Translations under genes and position numbers: made by a program
Assembly (NCBI RefSeq): GCF_020686965.1
Contig: NZ_JAJEPS010000001.1
Coordinates: 1-64,000, forward strand
Direction: 5' to 3'
From: Hominiventricola filiformis
Lineage (GTDB): Bacteria; Bacillota; Clostridia; Lachnospirales; Lachnospiraceae
DNA: 64,000 nucleotides
Notes under the pieces: model-generated
Database searches by the model: none
What the model saw: the letters and a program-made list of their open reading frames with translations, nothing else
What the model was told of the DNA's origin: nothing
Shown: positions 16,146 through 24,725 of the stretch, in pieces
Layout of the letters: each line of letters starts with the position of its first letter
Position numbering within the stretch: position 1 is the first letter of the stretch

Positions 16146-17501
16146 ATGGAATCACTGTTACAACTGGTGGACAACGCAAATGGATTTTTATGGAATGTGG
16201 TACTGATCGTACTATTATGTGGTACGGGTATCTTCTACACCATAAAACTCAAGTTCATTCAGGTAAGAAAATTTGGAGAGGGCTTCAAGCTTCTCTTTGG
16301 TAACCTTGGTCACAAGGGTGAGAAGAAAGCGGGCGAAATGACCCCCTTCCAGTCTGTTGCAACCGCAATTGCCGCTCAGGTAGGTACCGGTAATCTGGCC
16401 GGTGCTGCAACTGCACTTTTCGGCGGCGGCCCCGGAGCCATCTTCTGGATGTGGCTCAGCGCGTTCTTCGGAATGGCTACTATCTATGCCGAGGCTACCC
16501 TTGCACAGGAATATAAAGTTGTAAAACACGGAGAGGTAACCGGAGGTCCGGTTTACTATATCCACGCAGCATTTAAAGGAACCTTTGGTAAAGTTCTGGG
16601 AGGCCTGTTCTCTGTATTTATCATCCTGGCCCTTGGCTTTATGGGAAATATGGTGCAGTCCAATTCCATCGGCGCTGCCTTCTCTGAAGTATTCGCGTCC
16701 AGAAATATTAACGTACCGCCGGTAGCTGTGGGCGTTATCCTTGCCGTGTTTGCAGCCTTCATTTTCATCGGCGGAACCGATCGTCTGGCAGCTGTTGTTG
16801 AAAAACTGGTACCCTTCATGGCCTGCATCTATATCATCGGCAGCCTGATTGTAATCGGATGCAACTTCACCATGATCCCGGAAGCATTCCGCCAGATTCT
16901 GGTAGGCGCATTCCAGCCGTCTGCTATCATGGGTGGTGCTGCAGGTATCACTGTAAGAGAAGCGATCCGCTATGGTGTTGCAAGAGGACTCTTCTCCAAT
17001 GAAGCGGGTATGGGTTCCACCCCCCATGCACATGCACGTGCAACCGCTGAGAATCCGCATCAGCAAGGTCTGACTGCTATGATCAGCGTTTTCATTGATA
17101 CTTTTATTATTCTGAACCTTACCGTCTTCTCTGTTCTGACCACCGGCGCTATGAGCAGCGGAAAGAACGGCACCGCACTGACCCAGTATGCATTTTCTAC
17201 CGTATTCGGAAGCTTCGGTGATATTTTCATTGCTGTCTGCCTTCTGTTTTTTGCTTTCTCCACCATTCTGGGCTGGCATTTCTTCGGTTCTATCAATGTA
17301 AAGCATCTCTTCGGTGTAAAAGCGACAAAAATCTATTCACTGATTGTTGTCATCTTCATCATCGTTGGTTCTACACTGAAAGTAGACCTGGTATGGTCCC
17401 TTGCTGATTTCTTCAACGGACTGATGGTTATCCCGAATGCACTGGCACTGCTTGCTTTGAGCGGAGTTGTTGCAAAGATCTGTAAAACCTACAGTAAATA
17501 A
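16146..17501 (+). CDS. Sodium:alanine/glycine symporter (AGCS family)
   Basis: This 451-residue membrane protein with about 10-11 TM helices belongs to the AGCS family of Na+ (or H+) coupled alanine/glycine carriers. Signature motifs are TAIAAQVGTGNLAGAATAL (ion/substrate site), GGPGAIFWMWLSAFFGMAT and the later GLFSNEAGMGSTPHAHA. Length and motifs are typical. It lies under a glycine riboswitch, so glycine is the likely physiological signal and substrate. AGGAGGA precedes the ATG by 8 nt. It is transcribed as a single gene: a new promoter for the S1 protein starts at its stop codon. Confidence 0.93.
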   Translation: MESLLQLVDNANGFLWNVVLIVLLCGTGIFYTIKLKFIQVRKFGEGFKLLFGNLGHKGEKKAGEMTPFQSVATAIAAQVGTGNLAGAATALFGGGPGAIFWMWLSAFFGMATIYAEATLAQEYKVVKHGEVTGGPVYYIHAAFKGTFGKVLGGLFSVFIILALGFMGNMVQSNSIGAAFSEVFASRNINVPPVAVGVILAVFAAFIFIGGTDRLAAVVEKLVPFMACIYIIGSLIVIGCNFTMIPEAFRQILVGAFQPSAIMGGAAGITVREAIRYGVARGLFSNEAGMGSTPHAHARATAENPHQQGLTAMISVFIDTFIILNLTVFSVLTTGAMSSGKNGTALTQYAFSTVFGSFGDIFIAVCLLFFAFSTILGWHFFGSINVKHLFGVKATKIYSLIVVIFIIVGSTLKVDLVWSLADFFNGLMVIPNALALLALSGVVAKICKTYSK

Positions 17502-17530
17502 TTGATTTTACCGACGAATTCCCATATAAT
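17502..17530 (+). promoter_or_regulatory. Promoter of the S1-domain protein gene
   Basis: TTGATT (17502-17507) and a perfect TATAAT (17525-17530) with a 17-nt spacer sit directly after the symporter stop codon. Confidence 0.7.
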
Positions 17531-17572
17531 AAGGACATATGGACTTAAATCTTTACGGGAGGTATTTACACA

Positions 17573-18298
17573 ATGGAAGAAGAAAAGAAAACCATGGATG
17601 ACTTTGCAGAGGAGCTGGAAGCATCCTACAAAGCTGCTGAGGAGGCTGCTCCGGAAGCAGACGACGAAGCAGATCCGGTATGGGCAGAGTTAAAACAGCA
17701 GATGGATGACAAAACCGTCCTGACTGTTAAAATCGGCGGTGTGGTAAACGGTGGTGTTATCGCATATGTAGAGGGTATCCGCGGATTTATCCCGGCATCC
17801 CGTCTTTCTCTGGAGCATGTAGACGACCTGAACGAGTGGCTGAACAAAAAAGTACGCGTTCGCGTCATCACAGTAGATCCTGAGAAAAAACGTCTGGTTC
17901 TCTCCGCAAGAGAGATTTTGAGAGCAGAAGCAAGAGCCGCAGAAGACGAGAAAAAGAAAGCTGCTTTTGAGCAGGTACATGTAGGTGACGTCATGGACGG
18001 CACCGTAGAGACTTTGAAAGATTATGGCGCATTTGTCCGCCTGTCCAACGGTCTCTCCGGTCTGGTTCACGTATCCCAGATCTCTGACAAACGCGTGGTA
18101 AGCCCTGACAAAGTACTCAAAGAAGGTCAGGAAGTAAAAGTGAAAGTTACCGCTATCAAAGACGGTAAGCTTTCCCTCAGTATGAAAGCACTTCTGGAAA
18201 GTGCCCAGGAAGAGGAAGCTAACGAGCATTATGAGATTCCGAAGTCTGAGAATATTGCTACCAGTCTTGGTTCTCTTCTGAAAAATATTAAGCTGTAA
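17573..18298 (+). CDS. RNA-binding protein with two S1 domains
   Basis: This 241-residue protein resembles the short ribosomal protein S1-like proteins of Clostridia. An acidic N-terminus (EEEKKTMDDFAEELE) is followed by a first, degenerate S1 domain at about residues 50-110 (VNGGVIAYVEGIRGFIPASR) and a canonical S1 domain at about 137-205 (GTVETLKDYGAFVRLSNGLS, GLVHVSQIS). It probably binds mRNA or ribosomes, modulating translation. It is much shorter than E. coli S1 (six domains). GGGAGG precedes the ATG. It is transcribed alone and ends at a strong terminator. Confidence 0.85.
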   Translation: MEEEKKTMDDFAEELEASYKAAEEAAPEADDEADPVWAELKQQMDDKTVLTVKIGGVVNGGVIAYVEGIRGFIPASRLSLEHVDDLNEWLNKKVRVRVITVDPEKKRLVLSAREILRAEARAAEDEKKKAAFEQVHVGDVMDGTVETLKDYGAFVRLSNGLSGLVHVSQISDKRVVSPDKVLKEGQEVKVKVTAIKDGKLSLSMKALLESAQEEEANEHYEIPKSENIATSLGSLLKNIKL

Positions 18299-18316
18299 GC
18301 CATTCTACGGCATAAA

Positions 18317-18372
18317 ACCGACAACCGGCAAACTGTGAGAGGAACCGCTCACAGGTTGTCGGTTGTCTTTTT
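18317..18372 (+). terminator. Terminator of the S1-protein gene
   Basis: ACCGACAACC and CTGTGAG pair with CTCACAG and GTTGTCGGT, followed by TGTCTTTTTT. It lies 20 nt after the stop codon and between convergent genes. Confidence 0.85.
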
Positions 18373-18396
18373 TACGTAACGGCTAAAATTCTATTT

Positions 18397-20346
18397 CTAG
18401 ATCATGCCGTCTTTCAGAACACCATGATCGCGTAATAATTTCCCGATAATAGTTTTATCTGCTTTCTTTAATAATGGTTTTTTCAGCATTTCCAATGGTT
18501 TGGGCAGCGGCATCTCCAATGGGGATTTGCCATCCATGAGTTTTACGGTGCTGTCCAACAGTTCCCTTACGTCATAGACACTACCCCATACCTCCGGAAC
18601 ACCACGATCCACACCACAGAGACCATAGACCGCCTCCATAGCTGTCCGCACAGAATATTCCGTGGTGAAAATGGTATCTCGCGGGGTTTCAGCAAACTGT
18701 CCTAAGAACGCTGCGTTGACACAGCCATCCGGAATGACATCCGGCCGGTCTCCGGCGCTTCTCGGCATAAAGAATGCCGTAATATAAGGCATCATGGTCG
18801 GTGTACAGTTCGCATGATGTTCTGCCAGTTCCGGGATTTCTTCTACCGGGATGCCCAGATGATAGAGCCATTCTTCCGTAATTTCCTTACCCGTACACTC
18901 TTTCATAGGTTTCTTCACATAATTACCCGGTACGTCTGTAAAGAGGCTGTAAACCCATACACAGATCTCATCTTTCTTCTGCCCTTTGAACTGTCCCTGC
19001 CGGTTGATCGTCCAGCTTAAGAGCCAGCTGGAATCTCTGCAGCTGACAATACCACCGGTCACGACTTTTCCTGTTCTCGGATCACGTTTGCAGATCTTTG
19101 TGATATAGGAAATGATTTTCTCATTGGAAGTGGTCACTGTGGCGGATTCCCAGTTGGTCTTTTCAATATTCGAGCAGAATTTCTCCGGATGTCCAAATGC
19201 CGGATCCTGACGGGCAATATTTTTCCAGAGAGACCAGCATCCGCTGTTTCTAACTTCCGCATCTCCTGTCGGGGCATGATTCTGATCGCCGTAAATCGTT
19301 CCTTCTGTACAGCTTCCATTGGTAATAAATACAAAATCATCTTCTGTCAAAGGGATTTCCTGTACCTCGCCATGCACCTTGCATTCAATGGCTCTGGCTG
19401 TCTTTTTCTCTCCCTCCATCTCAAAACGGACATTGGTCACTTCCGTTCCGAACTGGAACTGCACACCTGCCCCTTCCAGATATTTCTGCATAGGAAGAAT
19501 GAGAGATTCATACTGATTATACCTGGTAAATTTCAATGCAGAAAAATCCGGCAGTCCACCGATATGGTGAATAAATCTCTGGAAATATCGCTTCATCTCT
19601 AAGGCACTGTGCCAGTTTTCAAATGCAAACATCGTACGCCAATAGAGCCAGAAATCCGAACGAAATACTTCGTCATCAAAGACATCCTCAATCGTCTTAT
19701 CATAGAGATCTTCGTCTTTCATAAAGAACAGTTTCATGATCTCCATGCTGCCCTTCTGACTCAGACGGAATTTGCCATCGGTATGGGCATCCTCTCCACG
19801 GTTCACTGTTGCACGGCACAGAGAATAGTTAGGATCATGTTTGTTCAGCCAATAATATTCATCCAGCACCGATGCATCCGGTACTTCCAGAGACGGAATA
19901 CTTCGGAACAGGTCCCACAGACATTCAAAATGATCCTCCATCTCGCGGCCGCCACGCATGACATAGCCTCTGGAGGGATCGTTAATACCATCGCATGCAC
20001 CTCCTGCAACGTCCATAGCCTCCAGAATATGAATATTCTCTCCCGGCATTCTGGCATCTCTTACCAGAAAACAGGCTGCTGCTAATGAAGCCAAACCACT
20101 TCCAACCAGGTATGCAGATTTTCCTTCAATACCTTCTGGCTTCTCCGGCCGCGCAAAAGCCTCATAGTTTCCGCTGGAATAATAGATCCCCTTGCTGTTC
20201 TTCGCCTGTTTTCCGCGCTCCGTATTCCGATAATTGCTCTCTTTATGCGTCTTAGACTTCTTCTTTCTGCCTGCCACGACAGCCGCAGCTCCTGCCCCTA
20301 CAGCCAGCGCAGATGCCATTCCCACTTTCCACTTTGATTTTCCCAT
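18397..20346 (-). CDS. ohyA: Oleate hydratase with N-terminal membrane-anchor extension
   Basis: This 649-residue FAD-dependent fatty-acid double-bond hydratase adds water to oleate-type acids to give 10-hydroxy fatty acids, usually as detoxification of unsaturated fatty acids. The FAD fold starts at about residue 75 (AYLVGSGLASLAAACFLVRD). GGREMEDHFECLWDLF and FTRYNQYESLILPMQKYL are characteristic of the family. Unusually, residues 1-30 are Lys/Trp plus a hydrophobic helix (VGMASALAVGAGAAAVVAG) followed by RKKKSK, which looks like a membrane anchor absent from the classical soluble enzymes. The ATG at 20346 has AGGTGA upstream; the frame from 20382 has none. It has its own TTGACA promoter with a palindrome at the start point. 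Confidence 0.93.
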   Translation of the reverse strand: MGKSKWKVGMASALAVGAGAAAVVAGRKKKSKTHKESNYRNTERGKQAKNSKGIYYSSGNYEAFARPEKPEGIEGKSAYLVGSGLASLAAACFLVRDARMPGENIHILEAMDVAGGACDGINDPSRGYVMRGGREMEDHFECLWDLFRSIPSLEVPDASVLDEYYWLNKHDPNYSLCRATVNRGEDAHTDGKFRLSQKGSMEIMKLFFMKDEDLYDKTIEDVFDDEVFRSDFWLYWRTMFAFENWHSALEMKRYFQRFIHHIGGLPDFSALKFTRYNQYESLILPMQKYLEGAGVQFQFGTEVTNVRFEMEGEKKTARAIECKVHGEVQEIPLTEDDFVFITNGSCTEGTIYGDQNHAPTGDAEVRNSGCWSLWKNIARQDPAFGHPEKFCSNIEKTNWESATVTTSNEKIISYITKICKRDPRTGKVVTGGIVSCRDSSWLLSWTINRQGQFKGQKKDEICVWVYSLFTDVPGNYVKKPMKECTGKEITEEWLYHLGIPVEEIPELAEHHANCTPTMMPYITAFFMPRSAGDRPDVIPDGCVNAAFLGQFAETPRDTIFTTEYSVRTAMEAVYGLCGVDRGVPEVWGSVYDVRELLDSTVKLMDGKSPLEMPLPKPLEMLKKPLLKKADKTIIGKLLRDHGVLKDGMI

Positions 20347-20377
20347 ATTTTCTTCACCTTTCTTTTCATTACCATTT

Positions 20378-20402
20378 AACATAGTATCAAATACTACATG
20401 TT
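20378..20402. promoter_or_regulatory. Palindromic operator candidate at the oleate hydratase start point
   Basis: AACATAGTAT-CAA-ATACTACATGTT is a near-perfect inverted repeat (two extra bases in one arm). It lies just downstream of the -10 box, between promoter and start codon. The size and position fit a TetR/FadR-like repressor responding to fatty acids; the regulator is not in the window. Confidence 0.5.
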
Positions 20403-20412
20403 ATATGTTTCG

Positions 20413-20441
20413 ATAATAAAACTATTATTCTGATTTGTCAA
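20413..20441 (-). promoter_or_regulatory. Promoter of oleate hydratase
   Basis: A perfect TTGACA (20436-20441) and TATTAT (20413-20418) on the minus strand are spaced 17 nt apart. Confidence 0.75.
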
Positions 20442-20475
20442 TGCTTTTATTATTTCCGAAAGGTAAAAAGTTTAT

Positions 20476-20516
20476 AAAAAAAGAGACACGAAAACCAATC
20501 GTTTCCATGTCCCTTT
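20476..20516 (-). terminator. Terminator of the rpsB-tsf operon
   Basis: On the minus strand, AAAGGGACA and GAAAC pair with GTTTTC and TGTCTCTTT, followed by a run of seven T. It starts 23 nt after the tsf stop codon. Confidence 0.85.
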
Positions 20517-20538
20517 ATCTGCGTTATTTACAAACGAC

Positions 20539-21477
20539 TTATTTACCAAGCTGAGCTGCAACCTCTGCTGCGAAATCCTCGTTCTTTTTCTCCATACCTT
20601 CACCGGTCTCGAAACGAACAAATCCTTTAACAGTAACGTTAGCGCCGTTAGCTTTTGCAACCTGAGCTACATAAGCTGCTACGCTCTGTTTTCCATCCTC
20701 TGCTTTTACATATACCTGATCAAGCAGGCAGATCTCTTTGAGCTGTTTGTTCAGACGTCCCATGATAGCGCCGTTGATAACTTTCTCCGGCTTTCCTGCC
20801 ATCTTCGGATCGTTCTCGATCTGAGATTTGATGATCTCAAGCTCATGAGCCTTGTACTCCTCATCAACTTCGCTGTCGTTGGTGTATACCGGTTTCATAG
20901 CGGTGATCTGCATAGCGATGTTCTTAGCCATCTCTTTGATCTCATCGTTTACTACGTCGGTCTCAACGTCAACGAGAACACCGATCTTTCCTTCTGCATG
21001 GATGTAAGAAGATACGAATCCGTTCTGCTCCTCAACCTGTTTGAAACGACGAATGTTCATGTTCTCACCGATCACTGCGATCTGAGCTGCAAGAGCCTCT
21101 TTTACAGTCTTGGTGGTATCCTGTGCCCACGGCTCTGCCAGGAATGCGTCGATATCTGCTGCAGTAGTGTTCAGTGCCTGAGCAGCAACATCTGCAACGT
21201 AGTTGCGGAATTTCTCGTTCTTAGCAACGAAGTCAGTCTCTGCATTTACTTCGACAGCAACTGCTTTCTTTCCGTCCTCAGACAGAGCGGTAGCTACGAT
21301 ACCCTCTGCTGCAATACGGCTTGCTTTCTTCTGTGCGGTAGCAAGACCTTTCTCACGCAGGAAATCCACTGCTGCTTCCATGTTACCCTCGGTAGCTGCA
21401 AGTGCTTTCTTACAATCCATCATTCCTGCACCGGTCATCTCTCTTAACTCTTTTACCATAGATGCTGTAATAGCCAT
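20539..21477 (-). CDS. tsf: Translation elongation factor Ts
   Basis: This 312-residue EF-Ts is the guanine nucleotide exchange factor for EF-Tu. The N-terminal UBA-like domain MAITASMVKELREMTGAGMM and the motif VEVNAETDFVAKNEKF are diagnostic. The length is near the usual 280-310, with a slightly extended dimerisation part. The ATG at 21477 has AGGAGG 7 nt upstream; the frame to 21525 is an upstream extension without a site. It is the second gene of the rpsB-tsf operon, separated from rpsB by an intercistronic hairpin. Confidence 0.97.
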   Translation of the reverse strand: MAITASMVKELREMTGAGMMDCKKALAATEGNMEAAVDFLREKGLATAQKKASRIAAEGIVATALSEDGKKAVAVEVNAETDFVAKNEKFRNYVADVAAQALNTTAADIDAFLAEPWAQDTTKTVKEALAAQIAVIGENMNIRRFKQVEEQNGFVSSYIHAEGKIGVLVDVETDVVNDEIKEMAKNIAMQITAMKPVYTNDSEVDEEYKAHELEIIKSQIENDPKMAGKPEKVINGAIMGRLNKQLKEICLLDQVYVKAEDGKQSVAAYVAQVAKANGANVTVKGFVRFETGEGMEKKNEDFAAEVAAQLGK

Positions 21478-21513
21478 GATCTGATTCCTCCTGTGGGATG
21501 TGTGTTTACAGCA

Positions 21514-21539
21514 CGTCCGGAACAATACTGTCCCGGACG
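21514..21539 (-). other. Intercistronic hairpin between rpsB and tsf
   Basis: CGTCCGG-ACA pairs with TGT-CCGGACG around a short loop, without a T-run. It probably tunes the rpsB:tsf message ratio by partial termination or mRNA stability; this is inference. Confidence 0.55.
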
Positions 21540-21554
21540 GCCTTTACCTGTAAA

Positions 21555-22289
21555 TTACTCTTCTACCGGCTGCTCCTCATATGCTTCCTCAGCATACTCC
21601 TCAGCTTCGCCCTGATTTGCCTCGATAACAGCCTCTGCCATCTTGGAAACGATCAGTTTTACGGCACGGATAGCGTCATCGTTACCCGGGATTACGTAGT
21701 CAAGCTCTTCCGGATCGCAGTTGGTATCGCAGATACCGATCAGCGGGATTCCCAGAGTATGAGCTTCCTGTACACAGATCTTCTCTTTCTTCGGATCTAC
21801 TACAAAGATAGCATCCGGAAGGGTCTTCATCTCTTTGATACCGCCAAGGTTCTTCTGAAGTTTATCCATCTCTTTTCTCAGAGCGATGACTTCTTTCTTC
21901 GGCAGTACGTCAAAGGTTCCGTCTTCCTGCATGGTCTCGATTGCTTTCAGTCTTGCAATACGTCCCTGGATAGTCTTGAAGTTGGTCAGCATACCACCGA
22001 GCCATCTCTCGTTTACATAGTACATTCCGCAACGCTCTGCCTCTACTGCGATAGCATCCTGAGCCTGTTTCTTAGTACCAACGAAAAGGATCTTTCCACC
22101 CTCAGCTGCGATATCTGCAACTGCTTTGTAAGCCTCATCAACTTTTCCTACAGATTTCTGCAGGTCGATGATGTAGATACCGTTTCTCTCGGTGTAGATG
22201 TACTCTGCCATTTTCGGGTTCCATCTTCTGGTCTGATGACCGAAGTGTACGCCGGCTTCCAGTAACTGTTTCATTGAAATTACGCTCAT
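21555..22289 (-). CDS. rpsB: 30S ribosomal protein S2
   Basis: This 244-residue S2 is a late-assembling small-subunit protein on the body-head junction. MSVISMKQLLEAGVHFGHQT and RRWNPKMAEYIYTERNGIYI are the standard N-terminus. LPDAIFVVDPKKE and the IPGNDDAIRAVKLI segment are also conserved. A Glu-rich C-terminal tail (EEYAEEAYEEQPVEE) is typical of Firmicutes. AGGAAG precedes the ATG. It is the first gene of the operon and is preceded by a structured leader of about 165 nt. Confidence 0.97.
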   Translation of the reverse strand: MSVISMKQLLEAGVHFGHQTRRWNPKMAEYIYTERNGIYIIDLQKSVGKVDEAYKAVADIAAEGGKILFVGTKKQAQDAIAVEAERCGMYYVNERWLGGMLTNFKTIQGRIARLKAIETMQEDGTFDVLPKKEVIALRKEMDKLQKNLGGIKEMKTLPDAIFVVDPKKEKICVQEAHTLGIPLIGICDTNCDPEELDYVIPGNDDAIRAVKLIVSKMAEAVIEANQGEAEEYAEEAYEEQPVEE

Positions 22290-22454
22290 TGTTCTTCCTC
22301 CGTTTTGGTTTTTTTCTTCCGCGTGACCTTCTACTCCCAGAAGGACCTGTATACAGGCACCGCTTCCGGAATCCGTCCGCGTGATTTTTGCGTAACGGGT
22401 CGTCAGTTATCTGACACACCCGGCTCATTGGACATACTTTGCCCGCAAAAAGCC
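22290..22454 (-). promoter_or_regulatory. Structured rpsB leader, probable autoregulatory element
   Basis: This is the 165-nt untranslated leader from the predicted start to the rpsB ribosome site. It contains at least three hairpins: CGGGT/GTCAG with CTGAC/ACCCG (22396-22422), CCTGTATACAGG, and CCTTCT/AGAAGG. The motif CACGCGG occurs twice. Ribosomal-protein operons commonly carry leader structures bound by the product, and S2 autoregulation is known in other bacteria. That this leader binds S2 is inference. Confidence 0.5.
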
Positions 22455-22460
22455 TTATCT

Positions 22461-22490
22461 AATATAGCATAGAAAAAGCTGAGAAGTCAA
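22461..22490 (-). promoter_or_regulatory. Promoter of rpsB-tsf
   Basis: TTGACT (22485-22490) and TATATT (22461-22466) on the minus strand are spaced 18 nt apart, giving a start near 22454. Confidence 0.65.
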
Positions 22491-22516
22491 GGAAAATTTT
22501 ACACTTTTTGATTATT

Positions 22517-23170
22517 TTAGTCTTTCGACTCCACCAATATCATGATTCCTTTTTCTATGCGAATCACCGCTTCTTCTTCCGCAATCTCGTTGGAAACACC
22601 TCTGCTGCCGGTACCAAGAACGGTAAAACTAAATTTTTCCAGCGGGTATTTAAAACCAATCAGATCCACACCTTCCACATCCGTTGTGAACGGGATCAGG
22701 GACACATATTTGCCCCACTGTTCTGTCATCTTCAGATGCAGTTCCCCTGATACCAGCCGGATCCGGTTATGAGCATCCACGATTCGGCAGTCGATGCCTT
22801 TTACAAAAGGCAGATACAGGGTCTGAATATTTCCCAGCACATGGTCAAGCCTGGTTCCGGTACCGCCGATCAGGGTGATTTTCCTACTGCCCAGCTCCAT
22901 GGCAAGTTCGATGGCAATCTGGGTGTCGGTAGCATCTTTCACCGGATTAAACTGCCGGATCTCAATCTGGGTGTTGGTCTGATACCAGGTCAGAATCTCC
23001 GGATCCAGGGTATCAAAATCTCCCACAATACGGGTAGGGACAATATTCTGCTCTTTACAGAATTTCAGTGCTCCGTCCACGCCGATAATTTGATCATATT
23101 TCTCTTTTTTTAATAAATCGAGGGCAAAATCGGTATCGATTGTGCCCCCGCTGATAATCAGTGTATGCAA
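22517..23170 (-). CDS. thiN: Thiamine diphosphokinase
   Basis: This 217-residue enzyme converts thiamine and ATP to thiamine diphosphate. IISGGTIDTDFAL, VGDFDTLD, FNPVKDATDTQIA and LIGGTGTRLDHVLGNI are the family motifs; the DxD and TDTQ segments bind metal and nucleotide. I place the start at a TTG (23170) with GGGAG 9 nt upstream, giving LHTLIISGG, the normal family start. The upstream ATG codons would add an unrelated stretch overlapping rpe. It is the last gene of the long operon and begins 4 nt after the rpe stop codon; the rpe-rsgA-prkC neighbourhood is classical in Firmicutes. Confidence 0.9.
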   Translation of the reverse strand: MHTLIISGGTIDTDFALDLLKKEKYDQIIGVDGALKFCKEQNIVPTRIVGDFDTLDPEILTWYQTNTQIEIRQFNPVKDATDTQIAIELAMELGSRKITLIGGTGTRLDHVLGNIQTLYLPFVKGIDCRIVDAHNRIRLVSGELHLKMTEQWGKYVSLIPFTTDVEGVDLIGFKYPLEKFSFTVLGTGSRGVSNEIAEEEAVIRIEKGIMILVESKD

Positions 23171-23174
23171 TGTA

Positions 23175-23831
23175 TTATTCTCCCATAATGCGCAGGAAAT
23201 CTTTGACATTCTGCTCAATGTCACCTTTAAAGATGGCACTTCCGGCTACGATGACGTTCGCGCCTGCATCCAGAACCATCTGGAGGTTATCCTTCTTGAT
23301 ACCGCCGTCTACCTCAATATCTGTATCCAGCCCTTTCTCATTCAGCATCTGACGAAGCTCTTTGATCTTCTCGGTGGATTCCGGAATATAAGCCTGTCCG
23401 CCAAAGCCCGGTTCTACCGTCATGAGAAGGATCATATCTGCCATATCCAGTACGTCGGTTAAAACACTGTTAGGGGTCTTTGGTTTGATGGTTACACCTG
23501 CTTTCACCTCTTTGCTTTTAATGAGCTCCAGCGTTTTCTTCACATCCTTGCATGCCTCATAATGTACGGTAATGATATCGGCACCGCATTTTACAAAATC
23601 ATCAATATAACGATCCGGATCTTCGATCATCAGATGTACATCCAGCACCAGATCTGTTACTTTTCTGACGGATTCCAGTACCGGCATTCCGAAAGAAATA
23701 CTTGGTACAAACATACCGTCCATGACATCATAGTGCAGATACTGGGTACCTGCTGCTGCCGCATGCTGAATATCCTCTCCCAGATGCGCGAAATCTGCTG
23801 ATAAAATGGATGGTGATAAATATCTTTTCAT
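23175..23831 (-). CDS. rpe: Ribulose-phosphate 3-epimerase
   Basis: This 218-residue TIM-barrel enzyme interconverts D-ribulose 5-phosphate and D-xylulose 5-phosphate in the pentose phosphate pathway. The start LSPSILSADFAHLGEDI, the motifs HYDVMDGMFVPSISFG and HLMIEDPDRYID, and the phosphate-binding ending DGGIKKDNLQMVLDAGANV are all present. The length is typical. AGGAG lies upstream of the ATG. It sits between rsgA and thiN with gaps of only 3-4 bp. Confidence 0.96.
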   Translation of the reverse strand: MKRYLSPSILSADFAHLGEDIQHAAAAGTQYLHYDVMDGMFVPSISFGMPVLESVRKVTDLVLDVHLMIEDPDRYIDDFVKCGADIITVHYEACKDVKKTLELIKSKEVKAGVTIKPKTPNSVLTDVLDMADMILLMTVEPGFGGQAYIPESTEKIKELRQMLNEKGLDTDIEVDGGIKKDNLQMVLDAGANVIVAGSAIFKGDIEQNVKDFLRIMGE

Positions 23832-23834
23832 AAT

Positions 23835-24722
23835 CTAATTGTATCTCCTCTTCTCTTTTTCCTGAAGCTCTCCAAAGAGCAGACGGTAACTTTCATACCG
23901 TTCCCTGTTAATCTTCCCCTGCTCCACTGCTTCCTTTACCGCACAGCCCGGCTCCTGTCCGTGGACGCAGCCCTGAAACCGGCAGCTGCCCTCATAGGGC
24001 GTAAATTCAGGAAAATAATACCGTAATTCTTCTTTTTCCATCCCCATCAGTTCCAGTGAACTGAAGCCCGGAGTATCAAAAATATAGCTGTCTTCTTCCA
24101 CGCGGAACAGTTCACTGTGCCGTGTGGTATGTTTTCCTCTGTCAATCTTCTGGCTGATCTGTCCCGTCTCCATCTCTGCGTCCGGCACCAGCAGATTGAT
24201 AAGTGTTGATTTTCCAACACCTGATGGGCCTGCCACTGTCGTGGTCTTTCCCCGAAGCAGGTCCCGGATTCCCTCTACTCCCTTCTCATATCTGGCACTG
24301 ATGAACAACAGCCTGCTGCCGCATCCACCATAAATCTCTTTTAATCGCTGAAGTTCTTCTTCGGACGCTTCATCGATTTTGTTAAAGCAGATAATGGAAG
24401 GAATCTCTTTTTGTTCCATGGAGATCAGAAAACGATCCAGAAGAGACAGGTTTGGCTTTGGTTTTGCCGCTGCAAAAATGACCATGGCCTGATCTACATT
24501 TGCCACTGCAGGACGGATCAGCTCACTGGTTCTTGGAAGAATTTCTTCCATATTGCCCTTGTGTTCCGCCTCATCGATCACCTGGATTTCCACCCGGTCA
24601 CCAACCAATGGCTTTACCTTTCGGTTCCGGAATACGCCTTTTGCCTTACATTCGTATACTCCGCAGCCTTCCACATACACATAGTAGAAGCCTGCAATTC
24701 CTTTTATAATTCTTCCTGTCAT
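23835..24722 (-). CDS. rsgA: Ribosome small-subunit-dependent GTPase A
   Basis: This 295-residue circularly permuted GTPase assists late 30S maturation. An N-terminal OB fold is followed by G4 (CFNKIDEAS), then G1 (GPSGVGKSTLINLL), then G3 (DTPGFSSLEL), in the permuted order. The C-terminal zinc site is CRFQGC, HGQEPGC. The ATG is 3 nt after the prkC stop codon, with only a weak ribosome site, so it is likely translationally coupled. Confidence 0.95.
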   Translation of the reverse strand: MTGRIIKGIAGFYYVYVEGCGVYECKAKGVFRNRKVKPLVGDRVEIQVIDEAEHKGNMEEILPRTSELIRPAVANVDQAMVIFAAAKPKPNLSLLDRFLISMEQKEIPSIICFNKIDEASEEELQRLKEIYGGCGSRLLFISARYEKGVEGIRDLLRGKTTTVAGPSGVGKSTLINLLVPDAEMETGQISQKIDRGKHTTRHSELFRVEEDSYIFDTPGFSSLELMGMEKEELRYYFPEFTPYEGSCRFQGCVHGQEPGCAVKEAVEQGKINRERYESYRLLFGELQEKEKRRYN

Positions 24723-24725
24723 AGT

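Noticed and set aside
16215..17306. 363-codon minus-strand frame opposite the AGCS symporter
   Set aside because: Low-complexity shadow; the symporter has a riboswitch, ribosome site and conserved motifs.
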